A stretch of 64,000 nucleotides of DNA from Porphyromonadaceae bacterium UBA7203 (GTDB lineage: Bacteria > Bacteroidota > Bacteroidia > Bacteroidales > Muribaculaceae): assembly GCA_002490725.1 (NCBI GenBank), contig DKUN01000017.1, positions 62,001 to 126,000 of the forward strand, read 5' to 3'. The position numbers and the translations under genes were made by a program. Below the pieces are notes generated by a model. It did no database searches. It saw only the letters and a list, made by a program, of their open reading frames with translations, and was not told where the DNA came from. Below are positions 1 to 8,422 of the stretch, in pieces (the stretch's first letter is position 1; every line of letters starts with the position of its first letter).

Positions 1-131
1 TCGCGCAGGATTTTGGCTGTGACCGGAGCTTCAAGATAGCGTTCGGCCGCAGGGCGTCGTGGTTCGACGTCGTCATGCGCTTGGCGGAAGGCGGAGTGGT
101 CTTTGGTTTGCGGGTTCCATTTGTCGGTCAT
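1..131 (-). CDS. N-terminal fragment of an unrecognised protein (runs off left edge)
   Basis: An open frame starts with ATG at 131 and reads leftward out of the window. The 43 visible residues begin MTDKWNPQTK and are hydrophilic and charged, with no signal peptide or membrane segment, so the product is probably cytoplasmic. I do not recognise the family. The start is supported by a good promoter at 270-300 and by A/T-rich sequence just upstream. A 28-codon reading frame ends immediately before this ATG. The 5' leader is long, about 130 nt. Confidence 0.55.
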   Translation of the reverse strand, partial: MTDKWNPQTKDHSAFRQAHDDVEPRRPAAERYLEAPVTAKILR

Positions 132-218
132 TTATGTTTTATTTTTATTTATATCGCAGCAAAGCCGACTTTGAGGACAGCGCTGTTTGCAGCACCGCGG
201 GCTCAAAATCAGCAACAT
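132..218 (-). other. Possible cysteine-rich leader peptide ORF (28 codons)
   Basis: Between the promoter at 270-300 and the gene starting at 131 there is a short ATG frame of 28 codons. Its TAA stop directly abuts the downstream ATG. The peptide contains five cysteines, including two Cys-Cys pairs. The position inside a transcribed leader and the abutting stop/start would suit translational coupling or attenuation. It could equally be a chance frame, because no attenuator hairpin is obvious to me. Confidence 0.25.
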
Positions 219-269
219 AGCCTGACCGAGAAGAGAGAGAGGAGTGAACTGTGCGGGCTATTGTTACTC

Positions 270-300
270 CAAAGTTACTAAAATTCCGTCGGGCGCCCAA
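270..300 (-). promoter_or_regulatory. Bacteroidota-type promoter of the left-edge gene
   Basis: On the minus strand a TTG at 300-298 is followed, after exactly 20 nt, by TAACTTTG at 277-270. This matches the Bacteroidota primary sigma consensus (-33 TTG, -7 TAnnTTTG) fully. Transcription should start near 265, leaving a leader of about 130 nt before the ATG at 131. Confidence 0.75.
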
Positions 301-335
301 CTATTTAACTCAATTTATGATTTTTTTTAAACGAC

Positions 336-361
336 ACAGGCCGCGCATTTGCGCGGCCTGT
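336..361 (-). terminator. GC-rich hairpin after the secreted protein gene
   Basis: A perfect inverted repeat with 11-bp arms and an AAAT-type loop lies 26 bp beyond the stop codon of the 387-3803 gene. On the minus strand it is followed by GTCGTTT and an A-rich run, so the U-tract is weak. It is the likely 3' end of that transcript. Confidence 0.55.
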
Positions 362-386
362 TGAAAGGTGGGTCGTGAGCCCGTAA

Positions 387-3300
387 TCAGAGGGCGATTT
401 TGGCTGTTTTGCCGTCGGCGTCAATGCGTATGTAGACGTTGCCTTTGACGGGACGGGTAATGCGTCGGCCCTGGAGGTCGTAGTAACTCGAGGCACCGTC
501 GCGGTCGGCTTCAATGGCGCCGATGCCCGATTGGGGAGTGGCGGTGCCGCCTACGGTCAGGTAGGTGACGGGGGCTCCTGCGCTCGAAAGGGTCACGTAG
601 ACGGCGTGCTGGCCTTCTTCGACGGGCGAGTAGCTGACGGTGAACTTTCCGCCCTCGGCCGGGAGAGTCGACGTGCTGAGGCCGAAGAGGTCCTTATGGG
701 CGCCTTCGAAGGCAATGGCCACATCCTCGGTGAGGTTCATGCCGGTAACGGTGAATTCGTCGACGGTTACCGTGCTGCCGACTTCGGTCGTTGCGGTCGC
801 AACGGGTTTGTCAACGCGGATGAATGGGGTGGTTGTGCTGCCCCAGCTGAAGTCGTCGACGTAGTAAACGGCAGTCGTGTTGCGGCCGCGGGTCGACAGG
901 TAGTGGAAGCCTATGAAGAAAGTGTCGGCAATGTCAAGGCCGTCGAGGTCGAGAATGAACGGGCGCCATTCACCTGAGGCGTCGGCCGTCTGCGGAATGT
1001 CAATGCCGCCGATAACCTGGTAGCGTTCGTCTTCGGGCAGGGTCGGGTCGATGTAGAGCACCGAGAACTGATCGGTCATGTCGTCGGTGAGGTATTCGCC
1101 CATGATGCTGAATTCGAGCAGGCGGCTGGGGCTGTTGACGAAGTCGAGTGCGGGCGAGAGCAGAAGCATCTCGGCGGGCGACTCGGAGCTGCTTGAAACC
1201 TTGGAGTCATAGGCGGTGACCTTGGCCATGGTGTTGCCGTCGACCGTGTAGCTCCAGAAGGCGCGTGTGCCGTCGAGGGCCACGTTCTTCCAGGGGGCGA
1301 GGCTCAGGGGTTTGTTCTTGTCGCCCGAGCCGTTGAAGTCGGTTGCATACGAGGCCAGAGGGCTCGAGGTGTCAAAAATGAGCTCGTCGCCCTCCTTGTC
1401 TTCGGGAGTGCCGGCGCCCGAGGTGCTGCCGCTGACCTGTACGGTAACGGTTTCGGCCATGGGGGTCGAGAACTCGATGGTTTCGTTGAATGTGCCTTCA
1501 GCAGTGGGTGCAAAGGTTACCTTGAGGGTTGACAGGCCTGCCTTGAGGAATGAAGTCGACGAGATGCGGAAGGCGCCGCCCGACGTGCCGAGCACGCGGA
1601 CGTTGCCGTAGTCGAGCAGGTTCTTGGCGTCGATTGTCAGGGTCTGCTCCATGGTTGAGCCTACGGCTGCGCTGAAGGGTTCGATGGCCGAAGCGTCGAC
1701 GGTGAATTCAGGCATGTTGTCGGGGTCGTAGGCCAGGGCGGCGAACGAGACTGACTGCGACAGCTCGGTGGGCGAGGCGTCGAAGTTGATCATGGCTTCG
1801 TTGCGGCCGGTTACGGTGGGGTTGAAGGTGATGTTGACGGTGTACTCACCCGTGCCGGCGGGAATCTCGTCGATGTCGGTCGAGAACGAGCCGCGCTGCT
1901 TGCCGCCGATCCACACGGCGGTCGGAGCAGTCATGGCCGTGGCCTTGACCTTGATGGTGGCGAAGGGGGTGTCGACGCCTACGGGGTAGTATTTGTCGGG
2001 CTCGATGAGCAGAGTCTTTTCGAGTTCGATGCCGGCGGGTTCGGAGGGCACTTCAATGTCGGAGGCCGAGCGCACGGTGATGATTGCTGCGCTCATGGAG
2101 GTTGAGATGCCGGTTACTGTGGCGGTTTCGGGGATGACGGTGCCGATGGCGTCGGTGCCTGCAAAGGGGCGCACGCGGCCTGCTGCCTCGCCCGAGGTAA
2201 CGGCCGTGCCGGTGGCGGTCAGTTCAGAGCCGGCGTTCTCGAAGGTGAGGTCGCTGACCTTGACCAGACGGTTGATGTATGAATCGGGGTCGCTCTTGAG
2301 GTCCGCGAGGCTTACTTCGGCCGGGGTCTGGAAGTCGTTTTCAGCTACCAGAGTGCCGTAGCCCACGCCGCCGTTGGGTTCGAAGTAGGCCGACAGCTGG
2401 AACATGGGCACGCCCAGCGAGGGGTCTTCGGCCATCAGGAAGAGCTTGGTGATTTTGTCGCCGACTTTGTAGGGGGCGTTGTCCATGTAGAGGTATTCGT
2501 AGCCCACGCACAGGCCGCCTACGGGGTCCTGCATGTAGAGGCGCTGATTCACCTCGTCGACGTAGGTTACGCGGGCGTTGCCCGAGAAGTAGTAGATTTC
2601 CCAGGGATTGGTGCTCGACGCGAAGCGGAAGTTCATGAGCTGGCTTGCGGGCATGACCGGCACGCTTATGGCTACTGTGGCCTGCGCCTTGCCCGAAGTG
2701 AGGGTTACTGATTCGCTGATAGCGTCGCCCGAGGTGGAGCAGAGGGTCAGGGTCAGGTCATAGCCGTCGGCGCTCATGGCGTCGGCTGCGGGGATGGTGG
2801 TGGCCGATGCCTTGACCGCGGAGCTGAAGCCGCTAACGGTGATGTTGTCGGTCAGGTCTGTGGCTTTGACGTTTACGGTGACGGGGAATGACTGATACTG
2901 ATAGAGCGACCATTCCGAGGGCATGTCGGTGGTGAAGGTGATTTCGCCCTTGTCGGCCGGGTCAACGGGGTCGACGGGGTCAACGGGCTGGCCGCCTTCG
3001 TTGCCGAAGAGTTCTTCCCAGGTGGTGGCCACTTTTATCGGGCCGACCAGCATTTCGGGGCAGTTGCCGCTGAAGTTGGTGGTCTGGTGTATGGCTACGC
3101 CGACAAAGCCTTTTGACATGTCTGAGCCGGAGGTCGGGGCAAACATCGCGTCGGTTTTGGTTGACGAGGGGTTGATCCATGCCTCGAAGACGTCGTTGTT
3201 TGAGCCTTCGCTGATACCTATGTGGAGAACCACGAGGTAGGTGGTGTTCAGGTCAAGGTCACTGCTGGTTTCAGTCGGAGTAGTAGTGCTCTTGCCGAAG

Positions 3301-3803
3301 CCGAGTTTGAATTTGCCGGAGGTTTCGGAGGGCACTGCGAAAACGCTGTTATAGTCGCCGGTGAATGCAGAGCCGTCGGCGAGTTTGTTGGAGTAGTTTG
3401 TGGAGACGCAGCTGAAAAAGTATTTTGTAGCCTCTACGTTCTGCACGTTGACCAGCGTTGCAACGTAGACGTCGCCGGTTGTTATGGGGCTGACCAGTCC
3501 GTCGCTGTCAATGCTGACGCAGGCGTGGGCCACGTCCTGGTCGGTGGCGCTCGAGGCCTTGAGCTTTACGGAGTTGCCTGTCAGGAAGCCGTCGTAGCTC
3601 AGAGTTGACTGCGTAACCTGGATGGGGTTTTCTTTGTGGTTGTTCTGAATCCATCCGCCCTGCGGAACGAGGGTTCCGGCGGCGTAGGGGAACGTCTCGG
3701 AGAAGAGGACGTCGGCCGAAGCGGCGGCGGGAACGAGAAGCGATGCTCCAAGTATGACTCCTGCAAGTCCGCGGCCAAGTGATTTTAAGTGAAAATTCGT
3801 CAT
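387..3803 (-). CDS. Secreted multi-domain protein with type IX-style C-terminal tail
   Basis: This 1138-residue exported protein starts at 3803, where an ATG opens a clear signal peptide with a basic N-region, a hydrophobic core and cleavage after an ASA motif near residue 30. The frame is open further upstream, but those codons precede the promoter. After a lamin/concanavalin-like N-terminal region there is a short Pro-Val-Asp repeat linker. Several Ig-like repeats of the ASH/choice-of-anchor D kind follow, with an OB-fold-like segment between them and a choice-of-anchor J-like region near residues 860-1020. The last 45 residues (YYDLQGRRI... to KIAL) resemble the sorting tails of Bacteroidales secreted proteins. 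No catalytic motif is seen, so a cell-surface binding or adhesin role is the most that can be inferred. Confidence 0.8.
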   Translation of the reverse strand: MTNFHLKSLGRGLAGVILGASLLVPAAASADVLFSETFPYAAGTLVPQGGWIQNNHKENPIQVTQSTLSYDGFLTGNSVKLKASSATDQDVAHACVSIDSDGLVSPITTGDVYVATLVNVQNVEATKYFFSCVSTNYSNKLADGSAFTGDYNSVFAVPSETSGKFKLGFGKSTTTPTETSSDLDLNTTYLVVLHIGISEGSNNDVFEAWINPSSTKTDAMFAPTSGSDMSKGFVGVAIHQTTNFSGNCPEMLVGPIKVATTWEELFGNEGGQPVDPVDPVDPADKGEITFTTDMPSEWSLYQYQSFPVTVNVKATDLTDNITVSGFSSAVKASATTIPAADAMSADGYDLTLTLCSTSGDAISESVTLTSGKAQATVAISVPVMPASQLMNFRFASSTNPWEIYYFSGNARVTYVDEVNQRLYMQDPVGGLCVGYEYLYMDNAPYKVGDKITKLFLMAEDPSLGVPMFQLSAYFEPNGGVGYGTLVAENDFQTPAEVSLADLKSDPDSYINRLVKVSDLTFENAGSELTATGTAVTSGEAAGRVRPFAGTDAIGTVIPETATVTGISTSMSAAIITVRSASDIEVPSEPAGIELEKTLLIEPDKYYPVGVDTPFATIKVKATAMTAPTAVWIGGKQRGSFSTDIDEIPAGTGEYTVNITFNPTVTGRNEAMINFDASPTELSQSVSFAALAYDPDNMPEFTVDASAIEPFSAAVGSTMEQTLTIDAKNLLDYGNVRVLGTSGGAFRISSTSFLKAGLSTLKVTFAPTAEGTFNETIEFSTPMAETVTVQVSGSTSGAGTPEDKEGDELIFDTSSPLASYATDFNGSGDKNKPLSLAPWKNVALDGTRAFWSYTVDGNTMAKVTAYDSKVSSSSESPAEMLLLSPALDFVNSPSRLLEFSIMGEYLTDDMTDQFSVLYIDPTLPEDERYQVIGGIDIPQTADASGEWRPFILDLDGLDIADTFFIGFHYLSTRGRNTTAVYYVDDFSWGSTTTPFIRVDKPVATATTEVGSTVTVDEFTVTGMNLTEDVAIAFEGAHKDLFGLSTSTLPAEGGKFTVSYSPVEEGQHAVYVTLSSAGAPVTYLTVGGTATPQSGIGAIEADRDGASSYYDLQGRRITRPVKGNVYIRIDADGKTAKIAL

Positions 3804-3848
3804 AACGAATGAAATGTGTTGATTGTTTTGAAAAAAAGCGTGAAAATG

Positions 3849-3879
3849 CAAATGTAATAATAAATTGCCATCTATGCAA
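3849..3879 (-). promoter_or_regulatory. Promoter of the secreted multi-domain protein gene
   Basis: On the minus strand TTG (3879-3877) and TACATTTG (3856-3849) are separated by 20 nt, matching the Bacteroidota consensus. It lies in the 110-bp gap after aroC and gives a leader of about 40 nt. The secreted protein is therefore probably transcribed separately from the operon upstream. Confidence 0.75.
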
Positions 3880-3913
3880 CTTTTGGCTTGCAAACCGTGC
3901 TGAACCATGCGAA

Positions 3914-4954
3914 TCAGTGCATCAGGTCGGCCAAAGTCAGGGCTGCCATGGCCTCGACAACGGGAACGGCGCGCGGCAACACGCACGGGTCGTGGCGTCC
4001 GCGTGCGTGAAGGGTTACGTGGCGTCCGGCGCTGTCAATGGTGTTGACGTCGCGCAGCAGCGTAGCCACCGGTTTGAAGCCTACGCGGAACTCTACGGGC
4101 ATTCCGTTCGATATGCCGCCCTGAATGCCTCCGGAGTTGTTGGTCAGCGTGATTACAGAGCCGTCGGGCGCGGTAGAGAACTCGTCGATCATCTCCGAGC
4201 CGCGGCGCGCGCATCCGTCAAAGCCCATGCCGAATTCTACGCCCTTTACAGCCGGAATGGTCAGCATTGCCGCGCCGAGGCGCGAGTTCAGGCGGTCAAA
4301 TAGGGGGTCGCCGATGCCGGCGGGCAGGCCGGTTATGCGGCAGGCAATTATGCCGCCTATGGTGTCGCCCTGTGCTTTTATCCGCTCAATGAGTTCAATC
4401 ATCTCTTTGGCGGCGTCGGGGTCGGCACAGCGCACAATGTTGCTTTCGGGGTCGGCGGTTTCGTTCAGTGCCTTTATGTTGCCTACCTGTATGGTGCGGG
4501 CGGCAATGGTGATGCCGCGGGTTTCGAGCAGCTGGCGGCAGAATGCGCCGCCTACCACTCGGGTAGCGGTTTCGCGTGCCGACGAGCGGCCTCCGCCGCG
4601 GTGGTCGCGGATGCCATATTTCTGCTGATAGGTGAAGTCGGCGTGCGATGGGCGGAATGTCGAGGCCAGTTCTGAATAGTCGGCCGAGTGTTGGTCGGCA
4701 TTTTCGATTATGAAGCCGATGGGGGTGCCTGTGGTGATGCCGTCGAGCATGCCCGAGAGTATGCGCACGCGGTCGGCTTCGCGGCGCGACGTGGTGATGT
4801 GGCTCTGGCCGGGGCGCCGGCGGTCGAGTTCGGCCTGAATGCGGTCGGTGTCAATGGCTATGCGTGGCGGAAAGCCGTCGATTACGCCGCCGATTGCGGG
4901 GCCGTGGCTCTCGCCGAAGGTGGTGAGGGTGAGGTTTTTGCCGAAAGTGTTCAT
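3914..4954 (-). CDS. aroC: Chorismate synthase
   Basis: Chorismate synthase converts 5-enolpyruvylshikimate-3-phosphate to chorismate, the last shared step of aromatic amino acid synthesis, using reduced FMN. The 346-residue product shows the family signatures: GESHGPAIG near residue 14, RRRPGQ near 45, and the segment around 98-128 containing FRPSHAD, KYGIRDHRGGGRSSARE. The nucleotide-binding NNSGGIQGGISNG stretch lies near 270. Length is normal for the family. It is the last gene of a six-gene minus-strand run, and its ATG overlaps the ybaK stop by one base (TAATG), implying translational coupling. No other aro gene is nearby, so the pathway is dispersed. Confidence 0.97.
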   Translation of the reverse strand: MNTFGKNLTLTTFGESHGPAIGGVIDGFPPRIAIDTDRIQAELDRRRPGQSHITTSRREADRVRILSGMLDGITTGTPIGFIIENADQHSADYSELASTFRPSHADFTYQQKYGIRDHRGGGRSSARETATRVVGGAFCRQLLETRGITIAARTIQVGNIKALNETADPESNIVRCADPDAAKEMIELIERIKAQGDTIGGIIACRITGLPAGIGDPLFDRLNSRLGAAMLTIPAVKGVEFGMGFDGCARRGSEMIDEFSTAPDGSVITLTNNSGGIQGGISNGMPVEFRVGFKPVATLLRDVNTIDSAGRHVTLHARGRHDPCVLPRAVPVVEAMAALTLADLMH

Positions 4955-5427
4955 TAGTCGGTTATAATGTCGGCCAGAGTGGCCCGTGTGTAGTCGATGA
5001 GGTCGCGCGGATTGATTGCGAGCTGGAGGCCTCGCACTCCGGCGCTGACGAATATGCGGTCAAAGTCGGTGGCCGAGGTATGAAAAAAAGTCGGAAATGC
5101 CTTTTTCATGCCAATGGGCGAGCATCCGCCCCTGATGTAGCCTGTCAGCGGCAGCAGTTCTTTCATCGGAATCAGGTCGGCCTTTTTGGCGCCGGCGACT
5201 TTGGCGGCTTTTTTGAGGTCGACTTCGGCATTGCCCGGCACGACGCAGACAAAGTGGCCTGCGCGCTCGCCGTGGAGCACGAGCGTCTTGAACACGCGGT
5301 TGATGTCTTCGCCGAGGGCGTCGGCCACGTGTTGGGCGGCAAGGTCGTCGGGGTCGAACTCGTAGGGAATGAGTTCGAAGGGTATTTTTGCCTTTTCGAG
5401 CAGGCGGGCTGCGTTGGTTTTCTGCAC
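4954..5427 (-). CDS. ybaK: Cys-tRNA(Pro) deacylase, YbaK/EbsC family
   Basis: This 157-residue protein belongs to the YbaK/ProX editing family, which hydrolyses mischarged Cys-tRNA(Pro) in the cytoplasm. The recognisable core includes VFKTLVLHGE near residue 45, a segment ending CVVPGNAEVDLKKAAK near 70, and the IRGGCSPIGMKKAFPTF block near 113, which carries the conserved Gly-Gly-x-Ser-Pro-x-Gly. Length is typical. It sits 18 bp downstream of the receiver/ATP-grasp gene and overlaps aroC by one base. The neighbours do not suggest a special role. Confidence 0.93.
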   Translation of the reverse strand: MQKTNAARLLEKAKIPFELIPYEFDPDDLAAQHVADALGEDINRVFKTLVLHGERAGHFVCVVPGNAEVDLKKAAKVAGAKKADLIPMKELLPLTGYIRGGCSPIGMKKAFPTFFHTSATDFDRIFVSAGVRGLQLAINPRDLIDYTRATLADIITD

Positions 5428-5445
5428 GGTAGGTGAATGGGGGGA

Positions 5446-8421
5446 TTAGGGGTTTTGTTGCTTGGGTTTGGCCACGACGCCGAGGCCGGTGCGCCCGTTG
5501 AGGGCTATGGCCAGGGGCGCCTCGAAGCGCACAACTCTCAGGTTCGGTGACTCGTAGAAGGCAGGCTGCGCATCGAGGCAGGCAATGTCGAAGTGGCCTG
5601 AGTTGACGTCGATTGTGAAATAGCCGGCACCGACACTCGTAAGGTTCTGGAAAAAATGGGTGCCCTGGCTCGGTTCGATTCTGTAGCCCGGAAGCGAAGC
5701 CTCGACAATCAGTCGCGCGCCCGAAATGTGAGGCCATTTCACGGGGATGCCGAGCGCAGGGTCAGACGTGCCCCAGCGGCCCGGTCCGATGAGCATATAG
5801 GGCTCTGAGTTGTCGAGAAACTGTCGGTTCAGTTTTTCGATTTCGCGGGCAATGGCCGGGGTATTTGCCGAATTGAAAGCCTCGGGCCGCACGTAGACCA
5901 CCGTTGCCACGCCTTCGATGTTGCCGTTGCCCAGGGCTGTCGTGCTCCGCAGAATGGTTTTCTCATCGTCGAGGGCCAGCACCTGCTCGTCGCCCATCTC
6001 TTTTTTGTCGACTATCGGGCGAATCTGCAGCCAGTATATTGTGCCGTCGGAGGCTCCGTTTACAACTCCGGCAAACTCGATTTCCACGGGCCGGGCCATT
6101 TCGCGCTGTCCGGTTTCGAGCATGAACGCGGCGGCCTCGGCCAGGGGGAATGAGCCGTGGTTGAGCATGTTGGCAAACGTCACCACCTTGCGCCCGGGGC
6201 CGGCGTCGGTGTCGCGGATAATCTGGTCGTTGATGTCGAAGGTGCTGACCATATATTTCAGCGAGCCGTCGGCCGCGGCCTGCTGCACGCGCAGCGAGCG
6301 CAGGTTGAACCCGTCGTCGGCCGTGAAGTCACAGGGCGCGTTGTCGGTCATGTCGAGGGCGAGCATGCGGGTCTGGGTGTCGCGTAAGGCCAGGTCGAGA
6401 GTGCTGGTCTGCAACACTTTCGATGGGTGGTGGGGCGAGAAGCGCAGCGCTGTGCCGCCTTCGACAATGGTTTTGCCGAGGCCTACCGCCACCTGGACCA
6501 CTCCCTCCTCGGCGCGCTCGTCGCCGATGGGATAGTAGTTGAGCGAGCGCCCGACGCCCGAAAAGCTCGGATAGTAGAGGTCGGCGTGGCGCACACCAAC
6601 CACCTCCTGGATAATGACGGCCATCTTCTCCTGGTCAATGACGTTGCTGGTGGCTGTCATGTATGATTTCGAGTCGGCATAGAACACTGAGGCATAGACG
6701 CTCTTGATAGCGTCTGAGAGCATGCGGAGCGTGCGCTCGCGCTCGCCGGCCCGATTTTGAATCATATAGGTGGCATAGACTCCGGCAAAGGGCTGATAGT
6801 GAGAGTCCTCGAGTAGTGACGACGAGCGCACGGCCAGCGGCTTGTCGACCACATCGAGCAGGGCCGACAGGTCGTCGGTCAGGTCGTCGGGGAGCCTGGC
6901 GGCGATGAATGCGGCGTGGATTTCGCTGTCGGGGGCCTGGCTCAGCGCCAGCGGATAGAGGCCGTTGTCGGCCATGAAGCGGTCAAAAAGGTCTGTGCAG
7001 AGCACCACGGTGCGCGGAATGGTGATGCTCACCTTTGTTCCGTCGAAGTTTTCGGTGCGCGGATATTTCTTGATTATGGAGTCGATAAACGCCAGGCCCC
7101 GCCCCTTGCCTCCCATCGAGCCCTTGCCGATGCGGGCAAAGTTGGAGTATCGGTCAAAGCGGTCTTTCTGAAACACGGCTACCACGCCCCGGTTTTTCAT
7201 GCGGCGGTAGCTCACAATGGCGTCGAGAAAGTGGAGTCTGGCCTGCGGCACCTCGTCGATCGAGCGGGTGCGGTGTTGTTTGATGACCTCGGCTATGGCA
7301 AACATGGCGCGCGAGTAGAGCCAACGCGAAATGTCGTTGCGCTTGGCGTGATAGTAGAGCGTCTTGTCGGGAATCTCCATCATTTTGTACTGGAGGTCCC
7401 TGAGCGAGGTTATGCGCATGATTTCGCTCCCGGTGTCGGGGTCGCGCATAATGAAGTCGCCGAAGCCGAAATTGGCGGTTATGGCATCGCCGAGGTCAAC
7501 GGGCAGTTTCTTTGAGTTCTTGTCGAGAAAGATTCCGTTGAAGGGGGCAGTCAGGGTGCCGTTGGCGGTTTCGCTGCTTTCGACGATAATCGGCACGTAG
7601 GGGTCGCGGGCGCGGATGTGTTCGGCGAGCCTGATGCCGGCCTGCGGGTCTTTTTCGCCGTTGCGCATGAAGCTGACGTCGGTAATCACGCCGAGCATGT
7701 TGTCGCCGAATTTATTATAGAGTTCGGCGGCCTCCTCATAGTTGCGGGCCAGGATTACCTTCGGCCGGCCGCGCATGCGCAGCATCTGTTCGTGTTCGTT
7801 GAGCGCCTCGGTCGAGAAGTGAAGGCTCTGCTGGAGCAGGAACTTGTAGAGATGGGGCAACACTGACGAGTAGAACCTGACGGAGTCTTCGACGAGCATG
7901 ATGGTCTGGATGCCGACAGTGTTGACGTCGTAGTCGGCGTTCATGCGGTCTTCGAGCAGCTTGATTATGGCCAGCAGCAGATCCATGTTGCCGAGCCACG
8001 AAAAGACGTAGTCGACCGCCGAGAGGTCTTCGTGGGCGAGCCGTCGGCTGACCTCCTTGCTGAACGGGGTGAGCACGACAATCGGGGTCGACGGGGCCAG
8101 GCGCTTGATTTCGTGCAGCCCGTTGAAACTCTCGGAAATGTCGGGGCCCGGCATGTCGATGATGAGGTCAAAGTGCTTGGAGCCGAGGCTCGCAATCGCT
8201 TCGGTCGAGTCGTTGACGCGTGTGACTCGTGGCGGCGACGACAGGTTCAGGGCGTTATACTCGAAGTAGAGCTGCTCTTCGACGCGTCCGTCTTCCTCCA
8301 TGATAAAGGCGTCGTAGGGCGAGGCAATGAGCAGGACGCTGTGTATGCGCTTCTGCATTAGCTCGTTGAATGCGGTGTCGCGCAGGTAGAGCCTCGAGCC
8401 GTAGTGGAGGGAGGTGTTCAT
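5446..8421 (-). CDS. Tandem receiver-like domains fused to a PEP/pyruvate-binding ATP-grasp domain
   Basis: A 991-residue cytoplasmic protein. Residues about 25-150 and 170-320 look like two degenerate response-regulator receiver domains; the first has DLIIDMPGPD and the second has MLVEDS at its start and GVITDVSF at the expected phosphoacceptor position. From about 430 the protein matches the PEP/pyruvate-binding (PPDK_N) ATP-grasp domain, with GSMGGKGRGLAF near 435 and AVRSSSLLEDS near 530. The swivelling phosphohistidine domain and the PEP-binding barrel of true PEP synthases are not seen, so it is unlikely to be a complete PEP synthase. It begins one base after the stop of the CxxCH lipoprotein gene. 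A signalling or phosphotransfer role is inferred only. Confidence 0.85.
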   Translation of the reverse strand: MNTSLHYGSRLYLRDTAFNELMQKRIHSVLLIASPYDAFIMEEDGRVEEQLYFEYNALNLSSPPRVTRVNDSTEAIASLGSKHFDLIIDMPGPDISESFNGLHEIKRLAPSTPIVVLTPFSKEVSRRLAHEDLSAVDYVFSWLGNMDLLLAIIKLLEDRMNADYDVNTVGIQTIMLVEDSVRFYSSVLPHLYKFLLQQSLHFSTEALNEHEQMLRMRGRPKVILARNYEEAAELYNKFGDNMLGVITDVSFMRNGEKDPQAGIRLAEHIRARDPYVPIIVESSETANGTLTAPFNGIFLDKNSKKLPVDLGDAITANFGFGDFIMRDPDTGSEIMRITSLRDLQYKMMEIPDKTLYYHAKRNDISRWLYSRAMFAIAEVIKQHRTRSIDEVPQARLHFLDAIVSYRRMKNRGVVAVFQKDRFDRYSNFARIGKGSMGGKGRGLAFIDSIIKKYPRTENFDGTKVSITIPRTVVLCTDLFDRFMADNGLYPLALSQAPDSEIHAAFIAARLPDDLTDDLSALLDVVDKPLAVRSSSLLEDSHYQPFAGVYATYMIQNRAGERERTLRMLSDAIKSVYASVFYADSKSYMTATSNVIDQEKMAVIIQEVVGVRHADLYYPSFSGVGRSLNYYPIGDERAEEGVVQVAVGLGKTIVEGGTALRFSPHHPSKVLQTSTLDLALRDTQTRMLALDMTDNAPCDFTADDGFNLRSLRVQQAAADGSLKYMVSTFDINDQIIRDTDAGPGRKVVTFANMLNHGSFPLAEAAAFMLETGQREMARPVEIEFAGVVNGASDGTIYWLQIRPIVDKKEMGDEQVLALDDEKTILRSTTALGNGNIEGVATVVYVRPEAFNSANTPAIAREIEKLNRQFLDNSEPYMLIGPGRWGTSDPALGIPVKWPHISGARLIVEASLPGYRIEPSQGTHFFQNLTSVGAGYFTIDVNSGHFDIACLDAQPAFYESPNLRVVRFEAPLAIALNGRTGLGVVAKPKQQNP

Positions 8422-8422
8422 G

